DNA of 64,000 bases from an uncultured Faecalibacterium sp. (GCA_934548045.1 CAKTEM010000007.1:62001-126000), one strand, 5' to 3'. Shown: positions 1-9,975, numbered from the stretch's first letter. Numbers and translations are program-made. The notes: generated from the letters alone by a model not told the origin.

Positions 1-564
1 GTGGGCGTGGTTGACAAAGAGAAGATTCTGAAAAATGACAGCATGATCCCCGGCGATGTCATCATCGCTCTGCCCTCTACCGGTGTCCATTCCAATGGTT
101 TCTCGCTGGTGCGCAAGATCTTTGATATCGACGGCGACCCCGACGTCCTGAAGACTGCTCCGGCAGAGCTGGGTGGTAAGACACTGGGCGAGGCTCTGCT
201 GGCTCCCACCAAGATCTACGTCAAGCCTGTCCTGAAGGTTCTGGAAGAGGTCGATGTTCGCGGCATCTCCCACATCACTGGCGGCGGCTTCTACGAGAAC
301 ATTCCGCGCAGCCTGAAAAAGGGCTGCTGCGCACGCATCAACAAGGCAGACGTCCGCACTCCGGCACTGTTCCACCTGATGCAGAAGACCGGCAATATCT
401 CCGAACACGATATGTTCAACACCTTTAATATGGGCGTCGGCATGGTGCTGACCGTTCCGGCAGAGCAGGCAGACAAGGCTCTGGCAATCCTCCACGCAAA
501 TGGTGAGCCGGATGCTTACCGTCTGGGCGTCATCGCAGAAGGCGAGGGTGTTGAGCTGTGCTGA
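1..564 (+). CDS. purM: Phosphoribosylformylglycinamidine cyclo-ligase (AIR synthetase), 3' part
   Basis: This is the C-terminal portion of PurM, which closes FGAM to AIR in de novo purine synthesis in the cytoplasm. The visible 187 residues include the family motifs LPSTGVHSNGFSLVR and HITGGGFYENIPR, and they end in the normal C-terminal domain. The 5' end lies outside the window, since full PurM is about 340 residues, so the GTG at base 1 is only an in-frame codon and need not be the start. The stop (562-564) overlaps the start of purN by 7 bp, which suggests translational coupling inside a purine operon. The identification is firm. Confidence 0.95.
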   Translation: MGVVDKEKILKNDSMIPGDVIIALPSTGVHSNGFSLVRKIFDIDGDPDVLKTAPAELGGKTLGEALLAPTKIYVKPVLKVLEEVDVRGISHITGGGFYENIPRSLKKGCCARINKADVRTPALFHLMQKTGNISEHDMFNTFNMGVGMVLTVPAEQADKALAILHANGEPDAYRLGVIAEGEGVELC

Positions 565-1154
565 ACATTGCAGTTTTAGTTTCTGGCGGCGGCACCAATT
601 TGCAGGCCCTGCTGGACAGCGAGGCACGGGGCGAAAATCCCAACGGCAAGATCAAGCTGGTGGTGGCCTCGAAACCCGGCGTCTACGCACTGGAACGCGC
701 GGCAAACGCTGGCGTTGAGGGCGTGGTCGTCCGCCGCAAGGATTATGAGAAGAGTGAAGATTTCGACGCAGCCCTGCTGAATGTGTTGAAAAGTCACGAT
801 ATCGACCTCGTGGTTCTGGCAGGTTTCCTGTCGGTGCTGGGGCCGAGCGTCATCGAAGCTTATCCGCGCCGCATCCTGAATATCCATCCGGCACTGATCC
901 CGTCCTTCTGCGGCCCGGGCATGTACGGCTTGAGACCTCATGAAGCGGCTCTGGCCCGGGGATGCAAGGTGACCGGCGCAACTGTCCACTTCGTCAACGA
1001 GGAGTGCGACGGCGGCCCCATCCTGCTGCAGAAGGCAGTGGATATCCTGCCCGGCGATACGCCCGAGATTTTGCAGAAGCGTGTCATGGAACAGGCCGAG
1101 TGGAAGCTGCTGCCCAAGGCGGTCGCGATGATTTGTAATGGAGAGGTAGAATAA
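558..1154 (+). CDS. purN: Phosphoribosylglycinamide formyltransferase (GAR transformylase)
   Basis: PurN transfers a formyl group from 10-formyltetrahydrofolate to GAR. The 198 residues match the family length. The phosphate loop SGGGTNLQALLD is at residues 9-20. The catalytic triad of the E. coli enzyme is matched by N108 and H110 in NIHPALIPSF and by D151 in CDGGPI. The start is a GTG overlapping the end of purM, and the stop TAA overlaps the next ATG (TAATG), so the three genes are tightly coupled. Nothing looks damaged. Confidence 0.96.
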   Translation: MLNIAVLVSGGGTNLQALLDSEARGENPNGKIKLVVASKPGVYALERAANAGVEGVVVRRKDYEKSEDFDAALLNVLKSHDIDLVVLAGFLSVLGPSVIEAYPRRILNIHPALIPSFCGPGMYGLRPHEAALARGCKVTGATVHFVNEECDGGPILLQKAVDILPGDTPEILQKRVMEQAEWKLLPKAVAMICNGEVE

Positions 1155-1948
1155 TGGAAAAAATCAACCTGAACGAGTATCTGGCTTCCAACGAGTACCC
1201 GGGCCGCGGCATTGCGGTCGCAAAGGCTCCTGATGGCCGTCAGATGTTTATCGGATATTTCATCATGGGCCGCAGCGAGAACAGCCGTAACCGCGTGTTT
1301 GACCCCATCCCGGAGCGCGGCGGCATCTGCACCATCGCAGCTGACCCCGACAAGCTGGAAGATCCCAGCCTCATCATCTATAACCCGGTGCTGACCCTCG
1401 GCAAGACCCACATCGTCACCAACGGCGACCAGACCGATACCATCTTTGACCTGATGAGTCAGGGCAAGAGCTTCGCCGATGCCCTCCGCACCCGGACCTT
1501 TGAGCCGGACGAGCCGAACTACACGCCGCGCATTTCCGCCGTCGTCTATGCAGACGGCAGCTATCAGATGAGCATCCTCAAGTCTGCGGACGGCAACGGC
1601 GAGAGCGTCCAGCGGTATTTCTTTGATTATCCCCAGCCCGTCGCCGGTGAGGGCCACTTCATCAGCACCTATAAGCACAACGGTAACCCCATCCCCAGCT
1701 TTGAGGGTGAGCCGCTCCGGTTTGCCTGCCCCCGTACCATCGGCGATTTTGCAACCGGTCTGTGGAGTAGCCTGAACATGGACAACAAGGTCAGCCTGTT
1801 CGCCCGGGTCATCGACCTCGAGACCGGCGAGAGCGGCGACATGATCTTCAACAAATACGACGCTGTGTGCAGTGATTTAGATGACCCGGAAGAACCGGAG
1901 CTGCTGCCCGAGGAGCTGGAAGCTCTGAAAGCGTTTGACGAGGAATAA
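1154..1948 (+). CDS. IMP cyclohydrolase, PurO-like family
   Basis: This 264-residue protein begins with a YPGRGIAVAK stretch followed by a GRSENSRNRVF motif. That resembles the N-terminus of archaeal PurO-type IMP cyclohydrolases, where a GR...SSRSFPNR pattern is usual. It would cyclise FAICAR to IMP, the last step of de novo purine synthesis. In most bacteria this activity is the N-terminal domain of the fused PurH. Here the next gene encodes only the formyltransferase half, so a separate cyclohydrolase is required and this gene sits exactly where it would be expected. The start overlaps purN by one base. The family call is from recognition and context, and no alignment was run. Confidence 0.82.
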   Translation: MEKINLNEYLASNEYPGRGIAVAKAPDGRQMFIGYFIMGRSENSRNRVFDPIPERGGICTIAADPDKLEDPSLIIYNPVLTLGKTHIVTNGDQTDTIFDLMSQGKSFADALRTRTFEPDEPNYTPRISAVVYADGSYQMSILKSADGNGESVQRYFFDYPQPVAGEGHFISTYKHNGNPIPSFEGEPLRFACPRTIGDFATGLWSSLNMDNKVSLFARVIDLETGESGDMIFNKYDAVCSDLDDPEEPELLPEELEALKAFDEE

Positions 1949-1960
1949 GGAGGAAGCGGA

Positions 1961-3142
1961 ATGAACGAACTGGCATTAAAGTATGGCTGCAACCCCAATC
2001 AGAAGCCCAGCCGCATTTATATGGAAGATGGCTCTGACCTGCCGGTGACTGTCCTGAACGGCAAGCCCGGCTACATCAACTTTCTGGACGCGCTGAATTC
2101 CATCCAGCTGGTAAAAGAGCTGAAAACGGCCTGCGGCCTGCCGGCAGCGGCTTCGTTCAAGCATGTTTCTCCGGCCGGTGCCGCGCTGGGCCTGCCCCTG
2201 ACCGACGTCGAGCGGAAGATGTACCACATCGCACCCGATTTTGAGCTGTCTCCGCTGGCCTGCGCTTATGCCCGTGCCCGTGGTGCGGACCGGATGTCCT
2301 CGTTCGGTGACTGGATCGCCCTCTCCGAGGTCTGCGACGTGTCCACCGCAAAGCTCATCCAGCATGAAGTCTCGGACGGCATCATTGCTCCGGGCTATGA
2401 GCCGGAAGCTCTGAAAATTCTTGCCAGCAAGAAGAAGGGCAACTACAACGTGGTCGCCATCGACCCGAACTACAAGCCCAACCCCGTCGAGCATAAGCAG
2501 GTCTACGGCATCACCTTCGAGCAGGGCCGCAACGAGCTTGCTATCAATGCCGACACCATGCTGAACAACTTCGTCACCGAGAACAAGACCGTGACCGAGG
2601 AGCAGAAGCGTGACCTTATCATCGCCCTCATCACCCTGAAATACACCCAGTCCAACAGCGTCTGCTACACCTACAACGGCCAGACCATCGGCGTCGGCGC
2701 AGGCCAGCAGAGCCGCATCCACTGCACCCGTCTGGCCGGTCAGAAAGCCGACAACTGGCAGCTCCGCCACATGGACAAGGTGCTGAACCTGCCCTTCCGT
2801 GACGACGTGGCAAAGCCTAACCGGGACAACGCCATTGATGTTTACATCGGCGACACCCCGGAGGATGTCATCGGCGATGATGTCTGGGCGGAGACCTTCA
2901 CCGAACAGCCCGAGCCCCTGACCGCAGAGGAGAAGAAAGCTTATCTGAGCGGCATCACCGGGGTCAGCCTTGGTTCTGATGCGTTCTTCCCCTTCGGCGA
3001 CAACATCGAGCGCGCACGCCGTTCGGGTGTGACCGCCATTGTCCAGCCCGGCGGCTCCATCCGCGACCAGCAGGTCATCGACACCTGCAACAAGTACGGC
3101 ATCGCGATGGCGTTCTGCGGCATCCGGCTGTTCCATCACTAA
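1961..3142 (+). CDS. purH: AICAR formyltransferase, stand-alone (PurH C-terminal activity)
   Basis: The 393 residues correspond to the AICAR transformylase part of PurH only and lack the MGS-like IMP cyclohydrolase domain. The SFKHVSPAGA motif near residue 65 holds the Lys-His pair typical of the active site. QQSRIHCTRLAG and the C-terminal QPGGSIRDQQVID stretch are also characteristic. The enzyme formylates AICAR with 10-formyl-THF. An AAGGAGG ribosome binding site lies just before the ATG, 12 bp after the cyclohydrolase gene. The stop codon is followed at once by the palindromic repeat at 3144. Confidence 0.93.
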   Translation: MNELALKYGCNPNQKPSRIYMEDGSDLPVTVLNGKPGYINFLDALNSIQLVKELKTACGLPAAASFKHVSPAGAALGLPLTDVERKMYHIAPDFELSPLACAYARARGADRMSSFGDWIALSEVCDVSTAKLIQHEVSDGIIAPGYEPEALKILASKKKGNYNVVAIDPNYKPNPVEHKQVYGITFEQGRNELAINADTMLNNFVTENKTVTEEQKRDLIIALITLKYTQSNSVCYTYNGQTIGVGAGQQSRIHCTRLAGQKADNWQLRHMDKVLNLPFRDDVAKPNRDNAIDVYIGDTPEDVIGDDVWAETFTEQPEPLTAEEKKAYLSGITGVSLGSDAFFPFGDNIERARRSGVTAIVQPGGSIRDQQVIDTCNKYGIAMAFCGIRLFHH

Positions 3143-3143
3143 T

Positions 3144-3436
3144 AGCCCTCTCAGTCAATGCTTCGCATTGCCAGCTCTCCCAAAGTGAGAGCCATTGGCA
3201 GGTCGGGTAAGTCTGAGCAGGTCAATAAATGCTTGACGAGACATTCAGCGCGATGGCCTTGCGGACAAGATTCACGGCATCTAAGATAGTGCAAGTTCAG
3301 TAGCTGTGAATCCAGACAGCAGGGCACTCACGCTTGCGTAAGTGAAAGCTTTGTTCAGTCAGCAGAAAGTGAGCCGATATGCCAATGCCTCTCACTTTGG
3401 GAGAGGTGGCACGCCGTTAGGCGTGACGGAGAGGGT
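3144..3436. repeat. Long palindromic TA-flanked repeat, full-length copy A
   Basis: The whole spacer between the AICAR formyltransferase gene and purD is a repeat related to those at 17058-17356 and 48632-48978. The left end AGCCCTCTCAGTC is mirrored by a worn right end GACGGAGAGGGT. Inside are a short GAGAG hairpin arm near each end, a GGCCTTGCGGAC block and a central inverted pair (GATTCACGGC / GCTGTGAATC). The unit can fold on itself over nearly 300 bases. No reading frame is visible. It lies inside the purine operon, so operon transcripts would have to cross it. Confidence 0.85.
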
Positions 3437-3462
3437 CAAATCGGTCAGAAGGAGAATAGAAA

Positions 3463-4767
3463 ATGTCTAAGAAAATCTTAGTTGTTGGCGGCGGCGGCCG
3501 CGAACATGCCATCATCAAGGCGCTGAAAAAAAGCCCGGACTGCGGCGAAGTCTGGTGCGCACCCGGCAACGGCGGCATCAGCTATGACGCCCACTGCGTC
3601 AACATCAAATCGACCGATGTGGAGAAGATGGTCGAGTTCGCCAAGAGCGAGCAGTTCGATTACGTTGTCGTGGCGCAGGACGACCCTCTGGCACTGGGCA
3701 TGGTCGATGCGCTGGCGGCAGTCGGCATCCCGGCCTTTGGCCCGAACAAGGCAGCGGCGCGTATTGAAGCATCCAAGGTCTTTTCCAAAGACCTGATGAA
3801 GAAATACGGCATCCCCACCGCAAAGTATGAGACTTTCGATGACCCGGCCAAGGTCATGGATTATATCCGCTCCGAGAACAAGTACCCGGTCGTCATCAAA
3901 GCGGACGGTCTGGCTCTGGGCAAGGGCGTTCTCATCTGTGAGGACGAGCAGCAGGCAGCAGACGGCGTGAAGGAGATCATGCTGGACAAAAAGTTCGGCG
4001 CATCCGGCAACCACGTCGTCGTCGAAGAGTTCCTGACTGGCCCGGAGGTCAGCGTCCTGAGCTTCACCGACGGCAAAGTCGTCAAGCCGATGGTCTCTTC
4101 GATGGACCACAAGCGCGCCAACGACCACGACACCGGCCTGAATACCGGCGGTATGGGTACCGTCGCACCCAACCCCTACTACACGGCGGACATCGCTGCC
4201 GAGTGCATGGAGAAAATTTTCCTGCCCACCATCCACGCGATGAACGCCGAGGGCTGCCCCTTCAAGGGATGCCTGTACTTCGGCCTGATGCTGACTCCCG
4301 ACGGCCCCAAGGTCATCGAGTACAACTGCCGCTTCGGTGACCCGGAAACACAGGTCGTCCTGCCCCTGCTGGAAAGCGATTTGCTCAAGGTCATGACCGC
4401 CTGCACCGAGGGTACGCTGGCGGACACCGAGGTCAAGTTCTCCGATGGTGCCGCCGCCTGCGTCATTCTGGCGTCCGGCGGCTACCCGGTCAGCTACGAG
4501 AAGGGCAAGCCCATCTCGGGCTTGGTGGACGGCCAGCTGCCCGATGAGCCGGATATCACGGTCTATCACTCCGGCACCGCCATCACTGAGGACGGCCAGC
4601 TGGTAACGGCCGGCGGTCGTGTTCTGGGCGTGACGGCCACCGCTCCGGCTCTGCCCGGCGCGTTGACGAAGGCTTACGCCGCCGCCGAGAAGATCCACTT
4701 CGACAAGCTGCATAAGCGGAGCGATATCGGCCTGAGAGCGTTGAAGGCGATTGCGGAAAAAAATTAA
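3463..4767 (+). CDS. purD: Phosphoribosylamine-glycine ligase
   Basis: PurD joins glycine to phosphoribosylamine using ATP. The 434 residues have the N-terminal VVGGGGREHAI loop, the ATP-grasp core with KADGLALGKGV and the late motif EYNCRFGDPETQ that binds metal. The length fits the family. The ATG at 3463 follows AGAAGGAGAA and comes directly after repeat A. purL follows after a 29-bp gap with its own Shine-Dalgarno sequence. Confidence 0.97.
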   Translation: MSKKILVVGGGGREHAIIKALKKSPDCGEVWCAPGNGGISYDAHCVNIKSTDVEKMVEFAKSEQFDYVVVAQDDPLALGMVDALAAVGIPAFGPNKAAARIEASKVFSKDLMKKYGIPTAKYETFDDPAKVMDYIRSENKYPVVIKADGLALGKGVLICEDEQQAADGVKEIMLDKKFGASGNHVVVEEFLTGPEVSVLSFTDGKVVKPMVSSMDHKRANDHDTGLNTGGMGTVAPNPYYTADIAAECMEKIFLPTIHAMNAEGCPFKGCLYFGLMLTPDGPKVIEYNCRFGDPETQVVLPLLESDLLKVMTACTEGTLADTEVKFSDGAAACVILASGGYPVSYEKGKPISGLVDGQLPDEPDITVYHSGTAITEDGQLVTAGGRVLGVTATAPALPGALTKAYAAAEKIHFDKLHKRSDIGLRALKAIAEKN

Positions 4768-4796
4768 ACGATAAAATAACAGGAGGGTCTTTCCCT

Positions 4797-7700
4797 ATGG
4801 TATATCGTATTTATGTTGAAAAGAAGCCCGGCTTTGATGTCGAGGCAGAGGGTCTGCACAGTGAGCTGGTCTCGCTGCTGGGCATCAAGGAGCTGGCAGG
4901 TCTGCGCCTGCTGAACCGTTACGACGTCGAGGGTATCGACGAAGCACTCTTCAACCAGTGCGTCAACACGGTCTTCAGCGAGCCGCCGGTCGACCGTACC
5001 TATAATGAGCTGCCCGAGACGGACGGTGTATCTTTCGCTGTCGAGTATCTGCCCGGCCAGTTCGACCAGCGCGCTGATTCTGCCGCCGAGTGCATCCAGC
5101 TCATCAGTCAGGGCGAGCGTCCGCTGGTGCGCTCCGCCCGTGTCTACCTGCTGGAAGGCAAGCTGACCGACGAGCAGGTGGCGGAGATCAAGAAATACGT
5201 CATCAACCCGGTCGAGGCACGAGAGGCTTCGCTGGATACCAAGACGACCCTGAAGATGGATTACGCCGTTCCCACCGCTGTGGCAGTGCTGGACGGTTTC
5301 AACGAGCTGGACGAAGAGGGGCTGAAAAAGTTCATCGAGGACAAGGGTCTGGCGATGGACTTGGGCGACATCAAGTTCTGTCAGGAGTATTTCCGCTCTG
5401 AGCAGCGCGACCCGACCATTACGGAAATCAAGATGATCGACACCTATTGGTCGGATCACTGCCGTCATACGACCTTCGGCACCATCCTGAACAATGTCCA
5501 GATCGACGATGAGGTGGTTCAGGCCGCATTTGACCGCTACATGGCAATGCGCGAGGACCTGAACCGCACCGAGAAGCCGCGCTGCATGATGGACCTTGCC
5601 ACCATCGGCGCAAAAGAACTGAAAAAGCAGGGTATCCTGAAGAACCTCGATGAGTCCGATGAGATCAACGCCTGCACCGTGAAGATCAAGTGCGACGTCA
5701 ACGGCAAGGACGAGGATTGGCTGTTTCTGTTCAAGAATGAGACCCATAACCACCCCACTGAAATTGAACCCTTCGGCGGCGCAGCGACCTGCATCGGCGG
5801 TGCCATCCGTGACCCCCTGTCCGGCCGCAGCTATGTCTATCAGGCAATGCGTGTCACTGGCGCAGGCGACCCGTTGGTTCCGGTCAGCGAGACCATTCCC
5901 GGCAAGCTGCCCCAGCGCAAGCTGGTGACGACCGCAGCCGCCGGTTACTCTTCCTACGGCAACCAGATCGGCCTTGCCACCGGTCAGGTCGATGAAATTT
6001 ATCATCCCGGCTATGTGGCAAAGCGTATGGAGATCGGCGCAGTCGTCGGCGCAACACCGGCTTCCCATGTCCGCCGCGAGTGTCCGGCTCCGGGCGACGT
6101 CATCGTTCTGCTGGGCGGCCGCACTGGCCGTGACGGCATCGGCGGCGCGACCGGTTCCTCCAAGGCACACAACCACGAGAGTCTGGAATCCTGCGGTGCA
6201 GAGGTGCAGAAGGGCAATGCGCCCATCGAGCGCAAACTGCAGCGTCTGTTCCGCCGTGAGGACGCCTGCAAGATGATCAAACGCTGCAACGACTTCGGCG
6301 CAGGCGGCGTTTCGGTCGCCATCGGCGAGCTGGCCGACGGTCTGTACATCGACCTGAACAAGGTCACCAAGAAGTACGAAGGTCTGGACGGTACCGAGCT
6401 GGCCATCAGTGAGAGCCAGGAGCGCATGGCCGTCGCCCTCGCACCCGAGGATGTGGACAAGTTCATCGCGCTGGCAAACGAGGAAAACCTCGAGGCGACC
6501 CCGGTGGCAAAAGTCACCGAGGAAAAGCGTCTGAACATGGTCTGGAACGGCGTTTCCATCGTCAACATCAGCCGCGAGTTCCTGAACTCCAACGGTGCCG
6601 AGAAGCATCAGGATGTCCATGTCGAGAAGATGAGCGTCTGGCAGCCCCAGTGGAAGGGCGTGACCTTCTCCCAAAAGATGAAGGACATGGTCGGCGACCT
6701 GAATGTCTGCAGCAAGAAGGGCCTGTCCGAGCGTTTCGACTCCACCATCGGCGCGGCAACCGTCCTGATGCCCTTCGGTGGTGCATATCAGCTGACGCCG
6801 CAGAATGCGATGGTCGCAAAGCTGCCGGTGGACGGCGAGACCACCACCTGCTCCGGCATGGCATGGGGCTACAACCCCTACCTGATGAGTGCCGACCAGT
6901 ATCGCGGCGCACGTCTGGCTGTCGTCGAGAGCGTTACCAAGCTGGTGGCTTCCGGCTTCCGCTATGAGGACGCATATCTGACCTTCCAGGAGTATTTCGA
7001 GCGTCTGGGCAACAAGCCTGAACGCTGGGGTAAGCCGTTGGCTGCTCTGTTGGGCGCGCTGGATGCACAGATGGGTCTGGGCATCGCTTCCATCGGCGGC
7101 AAGGACAGCATGTCCGGCTCCTTTGAAGACCTCGATGTTCCTCCCACGCTGGTCTCCTTCGCAACGGCCATCGGCAAGGCGAACAAGGTCGTTTCCACCG
7201 AGTTCAAGAAGCCCGAAAGCACCGTCGTCCTCCTCCGTCCGCTGATCGACGAGAAGACCGGCTGCCCCGACTTCTCTTCTCTGCGTGCAAACTATAAGAT
7301 CGTCGAGCAGATGATGGAGCAGGGCATCGTGGTCGCTGCTTCCTCCATCGGCTTCGGCGGCATTGCCGAGGCTCTGTTCAAGATGGGTCTGGGCAACCAC
7401 ATCGGCTTCAAGATGCAGGCCGATATCACCACCAGCCAGATGTTCGCTCCCATGTACGGCGCAATGATCCTTGAGATGGTCTCCGACGCTCCGGCCGGCG
7501 AGCTGCTGGGCGTCACCACCAAGGAATATCAGTTCCAGGCCTGCGGCGACACGCTGGATATGGCTGAACTGCAGGAGATCTGGGAGTCCAAGCTGGAGCC
7601 GGTCTACCCCTACCGCAAGGCAGGCTCCACCGTGGAGAAGATCAACGGCAGTCTGACCGCTCCGGCTGCACCGAAGATCGGTGTGGCAAAACCGAAGGTC

Positions 7701-8489
7701 ATCATCCCGGTCTTCCCCGGCACCAACTGCGAGTACGACACCGCCAAGGCGTTCGCCCGTGCAGGCGCAGAGCCGCAGATCCTTGTCATCCGCAACCTGA
7801 CCCCGAGCGACGTCACCGAGAGCTGCGCCGCTCTGGTAAAGGCCATCAACGAGAGCCAGATCGTCATGCTGCCCGGCGGCTTCTCCGGCGGCGACGAGCC
7901 GGACGGCAGCGCGAAGTTCATCGCTTCCTTCTTCCGTTCCCCGGCGGTCACCGAGGCAGTCCGTGAGCTGCTGCAGAAGCGTGACGGCCTGATGCTGGGC
8001 ATCTGCAACGGCTTCCAAGCACTCATCAAGCTGGGTCTGGCACAGTATGGCGATATCCGCGACATCACCGAGGACGACCCGACCCTGACCTTCAACACCA
8101 TCGGCCGCCACCAAAGCATGCTGGTGCGCACCCGGATCGCTTCCACCGGCAGCCCGTGGCTGAGCAAGTGCGAAGTCGGCGACCAGTACACCGTAGCAAT
8201 CAGCCACGGCGAGGGCCGCTTTGTGGCTCCGCAGTCGGTGCTGGATACCCTCATCAAGAACGGTCAGGTCGCGACCCAGTATGTCAATCTGGAAGGCGTG
8301 CCGACCATGGACCAGAGCTACAACCCCAACGGCTCTGTCCTCGCCATCGAGGGCATCACCAGCCCGGATGGCCGTGTCTTCGGCAAGATGGGCCACTCCG
8401 AGCGCAGCGGTGAGTATCTGTACAAGAACGTCACCGGCGACAAGTACCAGCCGATTTTTGAGGGCGGCGTGGACTATTTCAAGATTTAA
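4797..8489 (+). CDS. purL: Phosphoribosylformylglycinamidine synthase, single-chain form
   Basis: This 1230-residue protein fuses the PurS-like, PurL and PurQ parts of FGAM synthase, as in the large clostridial and proteobacterial types. SDHCRHTTF lies near residue 218 and NETHNHPTEIEPFGG near 313. The C-terminal class I glutaminase carries LPGGFSGGDEPDGSAKF, the nucleophile Cys near residue 1069 in LGICNGFQAL, and a His in SHGEGRF near 1136. It converts FGAR, glutamine and ATP to FGAM. An AGGAGG site precedes the ATG. The sequence reads as intact. Confidence 0.97.
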   Translation: MVYRIYVEKKPGFDVEAEGLHSELVSLLGIKELAGLRLLNRYDVEGIDEALFNQCVNTVFSEPPVDRTYNELPETDGVSFAVEYLPGQFDQRADSAAECIQLISQGERPLVRSARVYLLEGKLTDEQVAEIKKYVINPVEAREASLDTKTTLKMDYAVPTAVAVLDGFNELDEEGLKKFIEDKGLAMDLGDIKFCQEYFRSEQRDPTITEIKMIDTYWSDHCRHTTFGTILNNVQIDDEVVQAAFDRYMAMREDLNRTEKPRCMMDLATIGAKELKKQGILKNLDESDEINACTVKIKCDVNGKDEDWLFLFKNETHNHPTEIEPFGGAATCIGGAIRDPLSGRSYVYQAMRVTGAGDPLVPVSETIPGKLPQRKLVTTAAAGYSSYGNQIGLATGQVDEIYHPGYVAKRMEIGAVVGATPASHVRRECPAPGDVIVLLGGRTGRDGIGGATGSSKAHNHESLESCGAEVQKGNAPIERKLQRLFRREDACKMIKRCNDFGAGGVSVAIGELADGLYIDLNKVTKKYEGLDGTELAISESQERMAVALAPEDVDKFIALANEENLEATPVAKVTEEKRLNMVWNGVSIVNISREFLNSNGAEKHQDVHVEKMSVWQPQWKGVTFSQKMKDMVGDLNVCSKKGLSERFDSTIGAATVLMPFGGAYQLTPQNAMVAKLPVDGETTTCSGMAWGYNPYLMSADQYRGARLAVVESVTKLVASGFRYEDAYLTFQEYFERLGNKPERWGKPLAALLGALDAQMGLGIASIGGKDSMSGSFEDLDVPPTLVSFATAIGKANKVVSTEFKKPESTVVLLRPLIDEKTGCPDFSSLRANYKIVEQMMEQGIVVAASSIGFGGIAEALFKMGLGNHIGFKMQADITTSQMFAPMYGAMILEMVSDAPAGELLGVTTKEYQFQACGDTLDMAELQEIWESKLEPVYPYRKAGSTVEKINGSLTAPAAPKIGVAKPKVIIPVFPGTNCEYDTAKAFARAGAEPQILVIRNLTPSDVTESCAALVKAINESQIVMLPGGFSGGDEPDGSAKFIASFFRSPAVTEAVRELLQKRDGLMLGICNGFQALIKLGLAQYGDIRDITEDDPTLTFNTIGRHQSMLVRTRIASTGSPWLSKCEVGDQYTVAISHGEGRFVAPQSVLDTLIKNGQVATQYVNLEGVPTMDQSYNPNGSVLAIEGITSPDGRVFGKMGHSERSGEYLYKNVTGDKYQPIFEGGVDYFKI

Positions 8490-8525
8490 TGGTACAATAA
8501 AAGAAAAAACGCTGGAGGAAAACCA

Positions 8526-9971
8526 ATGTCTCAGCATGACCGTTATATCAGCCCGTTTTCGACCCGTTATTCCTCCGATGAGATGCAGTACATCTTCTCG
8601 GATGACAACAAGTTCCGTACCTGGCGTCGCCTGTGGGTGGCTCTGGCACGGGCAGAGATGAAGCAGGGTCTGACGAACATCACTCCCGAGATGGTGGAAG
8701 AGCTGGAATCCCATGTCGATGATATCAACTACGATGTCGCCATCGCACGGGAAAAGCTCGTCCGCCACGACGTCATGAGCCACGTCTACGCCTACGGCCA
8801 GCAGTGCCCGAAGGCCGCCGGCATCATCCATCTGGGTGCGACCAGCTGCTACGTCGGTGACAACACCGACATCATCGTGATGCGTCAGGGTCTGGAACTT
8901 ATCCGCAAGAAGCTCATCGGTGTTCTGGCAAAGCTGGGCCGCTTTGCGGAAGAGTACAAGGACATGCCCTGCATGGCCTACACCCACTGCCAGCCGGCAC
9001 AGCCCACCACCGTCGGCAAGCGCGCGACCCTCTGGGCCAACGAGCTGGTGATGGACCTCGCCGAGATCGACCATCGTCTTGAGACCTTGCAGCTGCGCGG
9101 TGTCAAGGGTACCACCGGCACGCAGGCATCCTTCATGGAGCTGTTCAAGGGTGACGCAGACAAGATTCGTGCGGTGGATGCTTCCATCGCCGAGGAGATG
9201 GGCTTTGCGCCGGATGCCGTCATCCCGGTGTCGGGTCAGACGTACAGCCGCAAGGTGGACTCCTTCATCCTCAACGCTCTGGCAGGCATTGCACAGAGCT
9301 GCATGAAGTTCGCAACCGACCTGCGTCTGCTGGCAAACTTCAAGGAGATGGAAGAGCCGTTTGAGAAGAACCAGATCGGTTCCTCGGCCATGCCCTACAA
9401 GCGCAACCCGATGCGCTGCGAGCGCATTTGTGCACTCTCCCGTTACCTGATGGTCGATGTGCTGAATCCCAGCTTCACCACCGGCACCCAGTGGTTCGAG
9501 CGCACGCTGGACGACAGCGCGAACAAGCGCGTCGCAATGGCAGAGGGCTTCCTCGCTGCTGACGCCATCCTGAACATCATGCTGAACGTCACCGACGGCA
9601 TCGTGGTCTACCCGAAGGTCATCCGCAGCCGTCTGATGGCAGAGCTGCCCTTTATGGCAAGCGAGAACATCATGATGCAGGCTGTTGAAAAGGGCGGCAA
9701 CCGTCAGGAGCTGCACGAGCGTCTGCGCCAGCACGCCATTGCTGCCGGCAAGCAGGTCAAGGAAGAGGGTCTGCCCAACGATATGGTCGACCGCATCGCC
9801 GCAGACCCGGCTTTCGGCCTGACGAAGGAAGAAATCGTTGCCGGCCTGATCCCCGAGAACTTTGTGGGCCGCGCACCGCAGCAGGTGGACGAGTTTGTGG
9901 CAAATGTCCTCAAGCCCATCTTCGACGCGAACCCCGATGCTGTGGAGCAGCATGCAAGTTTGAGCGTGTAA
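8526..9971 (+). CDS. purB: Adenylosuccinate lyase
   Basis: PurB acts twice in purine synthesis, splitting SAICAR to AICAR and adenylosuccinate to AMP. The 481 residues contain the fumarase/aspartase superfamily signature SSAMPYKRNPMRCER near residue 285 and the TSCYVGDNTD region near residue 120. A TGGAGG site lies before the ATG. It is the last gene of the purine run: a palindromic repeat follows 4 bp after the stop, and the next gene has its own leader. Confidence 0.97.
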   Translation: MSQHDRYISPFSTRYSSDEMQYIFSDDNKFRTWRRLWVALARAEMKQGLTNITPEMVEELESHVDDINYDVAIAREKLVRHDVMSHVYAYGQQCPKAAGIIHLGATSCYVGDNTDIIVMRQGLELIRKKLIGVLAKLGRFAEEYKDMPCMAYTHCQPAQPTTVGKRATLWANELVMDLAEIDHRLETLQLRGVKGTTGTQASFMELFKGDADKIRAVDASIAEEMGFAPDAVIPVSGQTYSRKVDSFILNALAGIAQSCMKFATDLRLLANFKEMEEPFEKNQIGSSAMPYKRNPMRCERICALSRYLMVDVLNPSFTTGTQWFERTLDDSANKRVAMAEGFLAADAILNIMLNVTDGIVVYPKVIRSRLMAELPFMASENIMMQAVEKGGNRQELHERLRQHAIAAGKQVKEEGLPNDMVDRIAADPAFGLTKEEIVAGLIPENFVGRAPQQVDEFVANVLKPIFDANPDAVEQHASLSV

Positions 9972-9975
9972 GAAA

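Noticed and set aside
3144..3436. Possible CRISPR or tandem repeat in the spacer before purD
   Set aside because: There are no regularly spaced direct repeats. The internal symmetry is inverted and the unit recurs elsewhere as a dispersed element.
4764..9953. A 1729-codon open frame on the minus strand across purL and purB
   Set aside because: It lies entirely opposite two intact, motif-complete genes. Its product is a low-information mix of His, Asp, Leu and Val with no domain. It is a shadow of GC-rich third positions on the coding strand.
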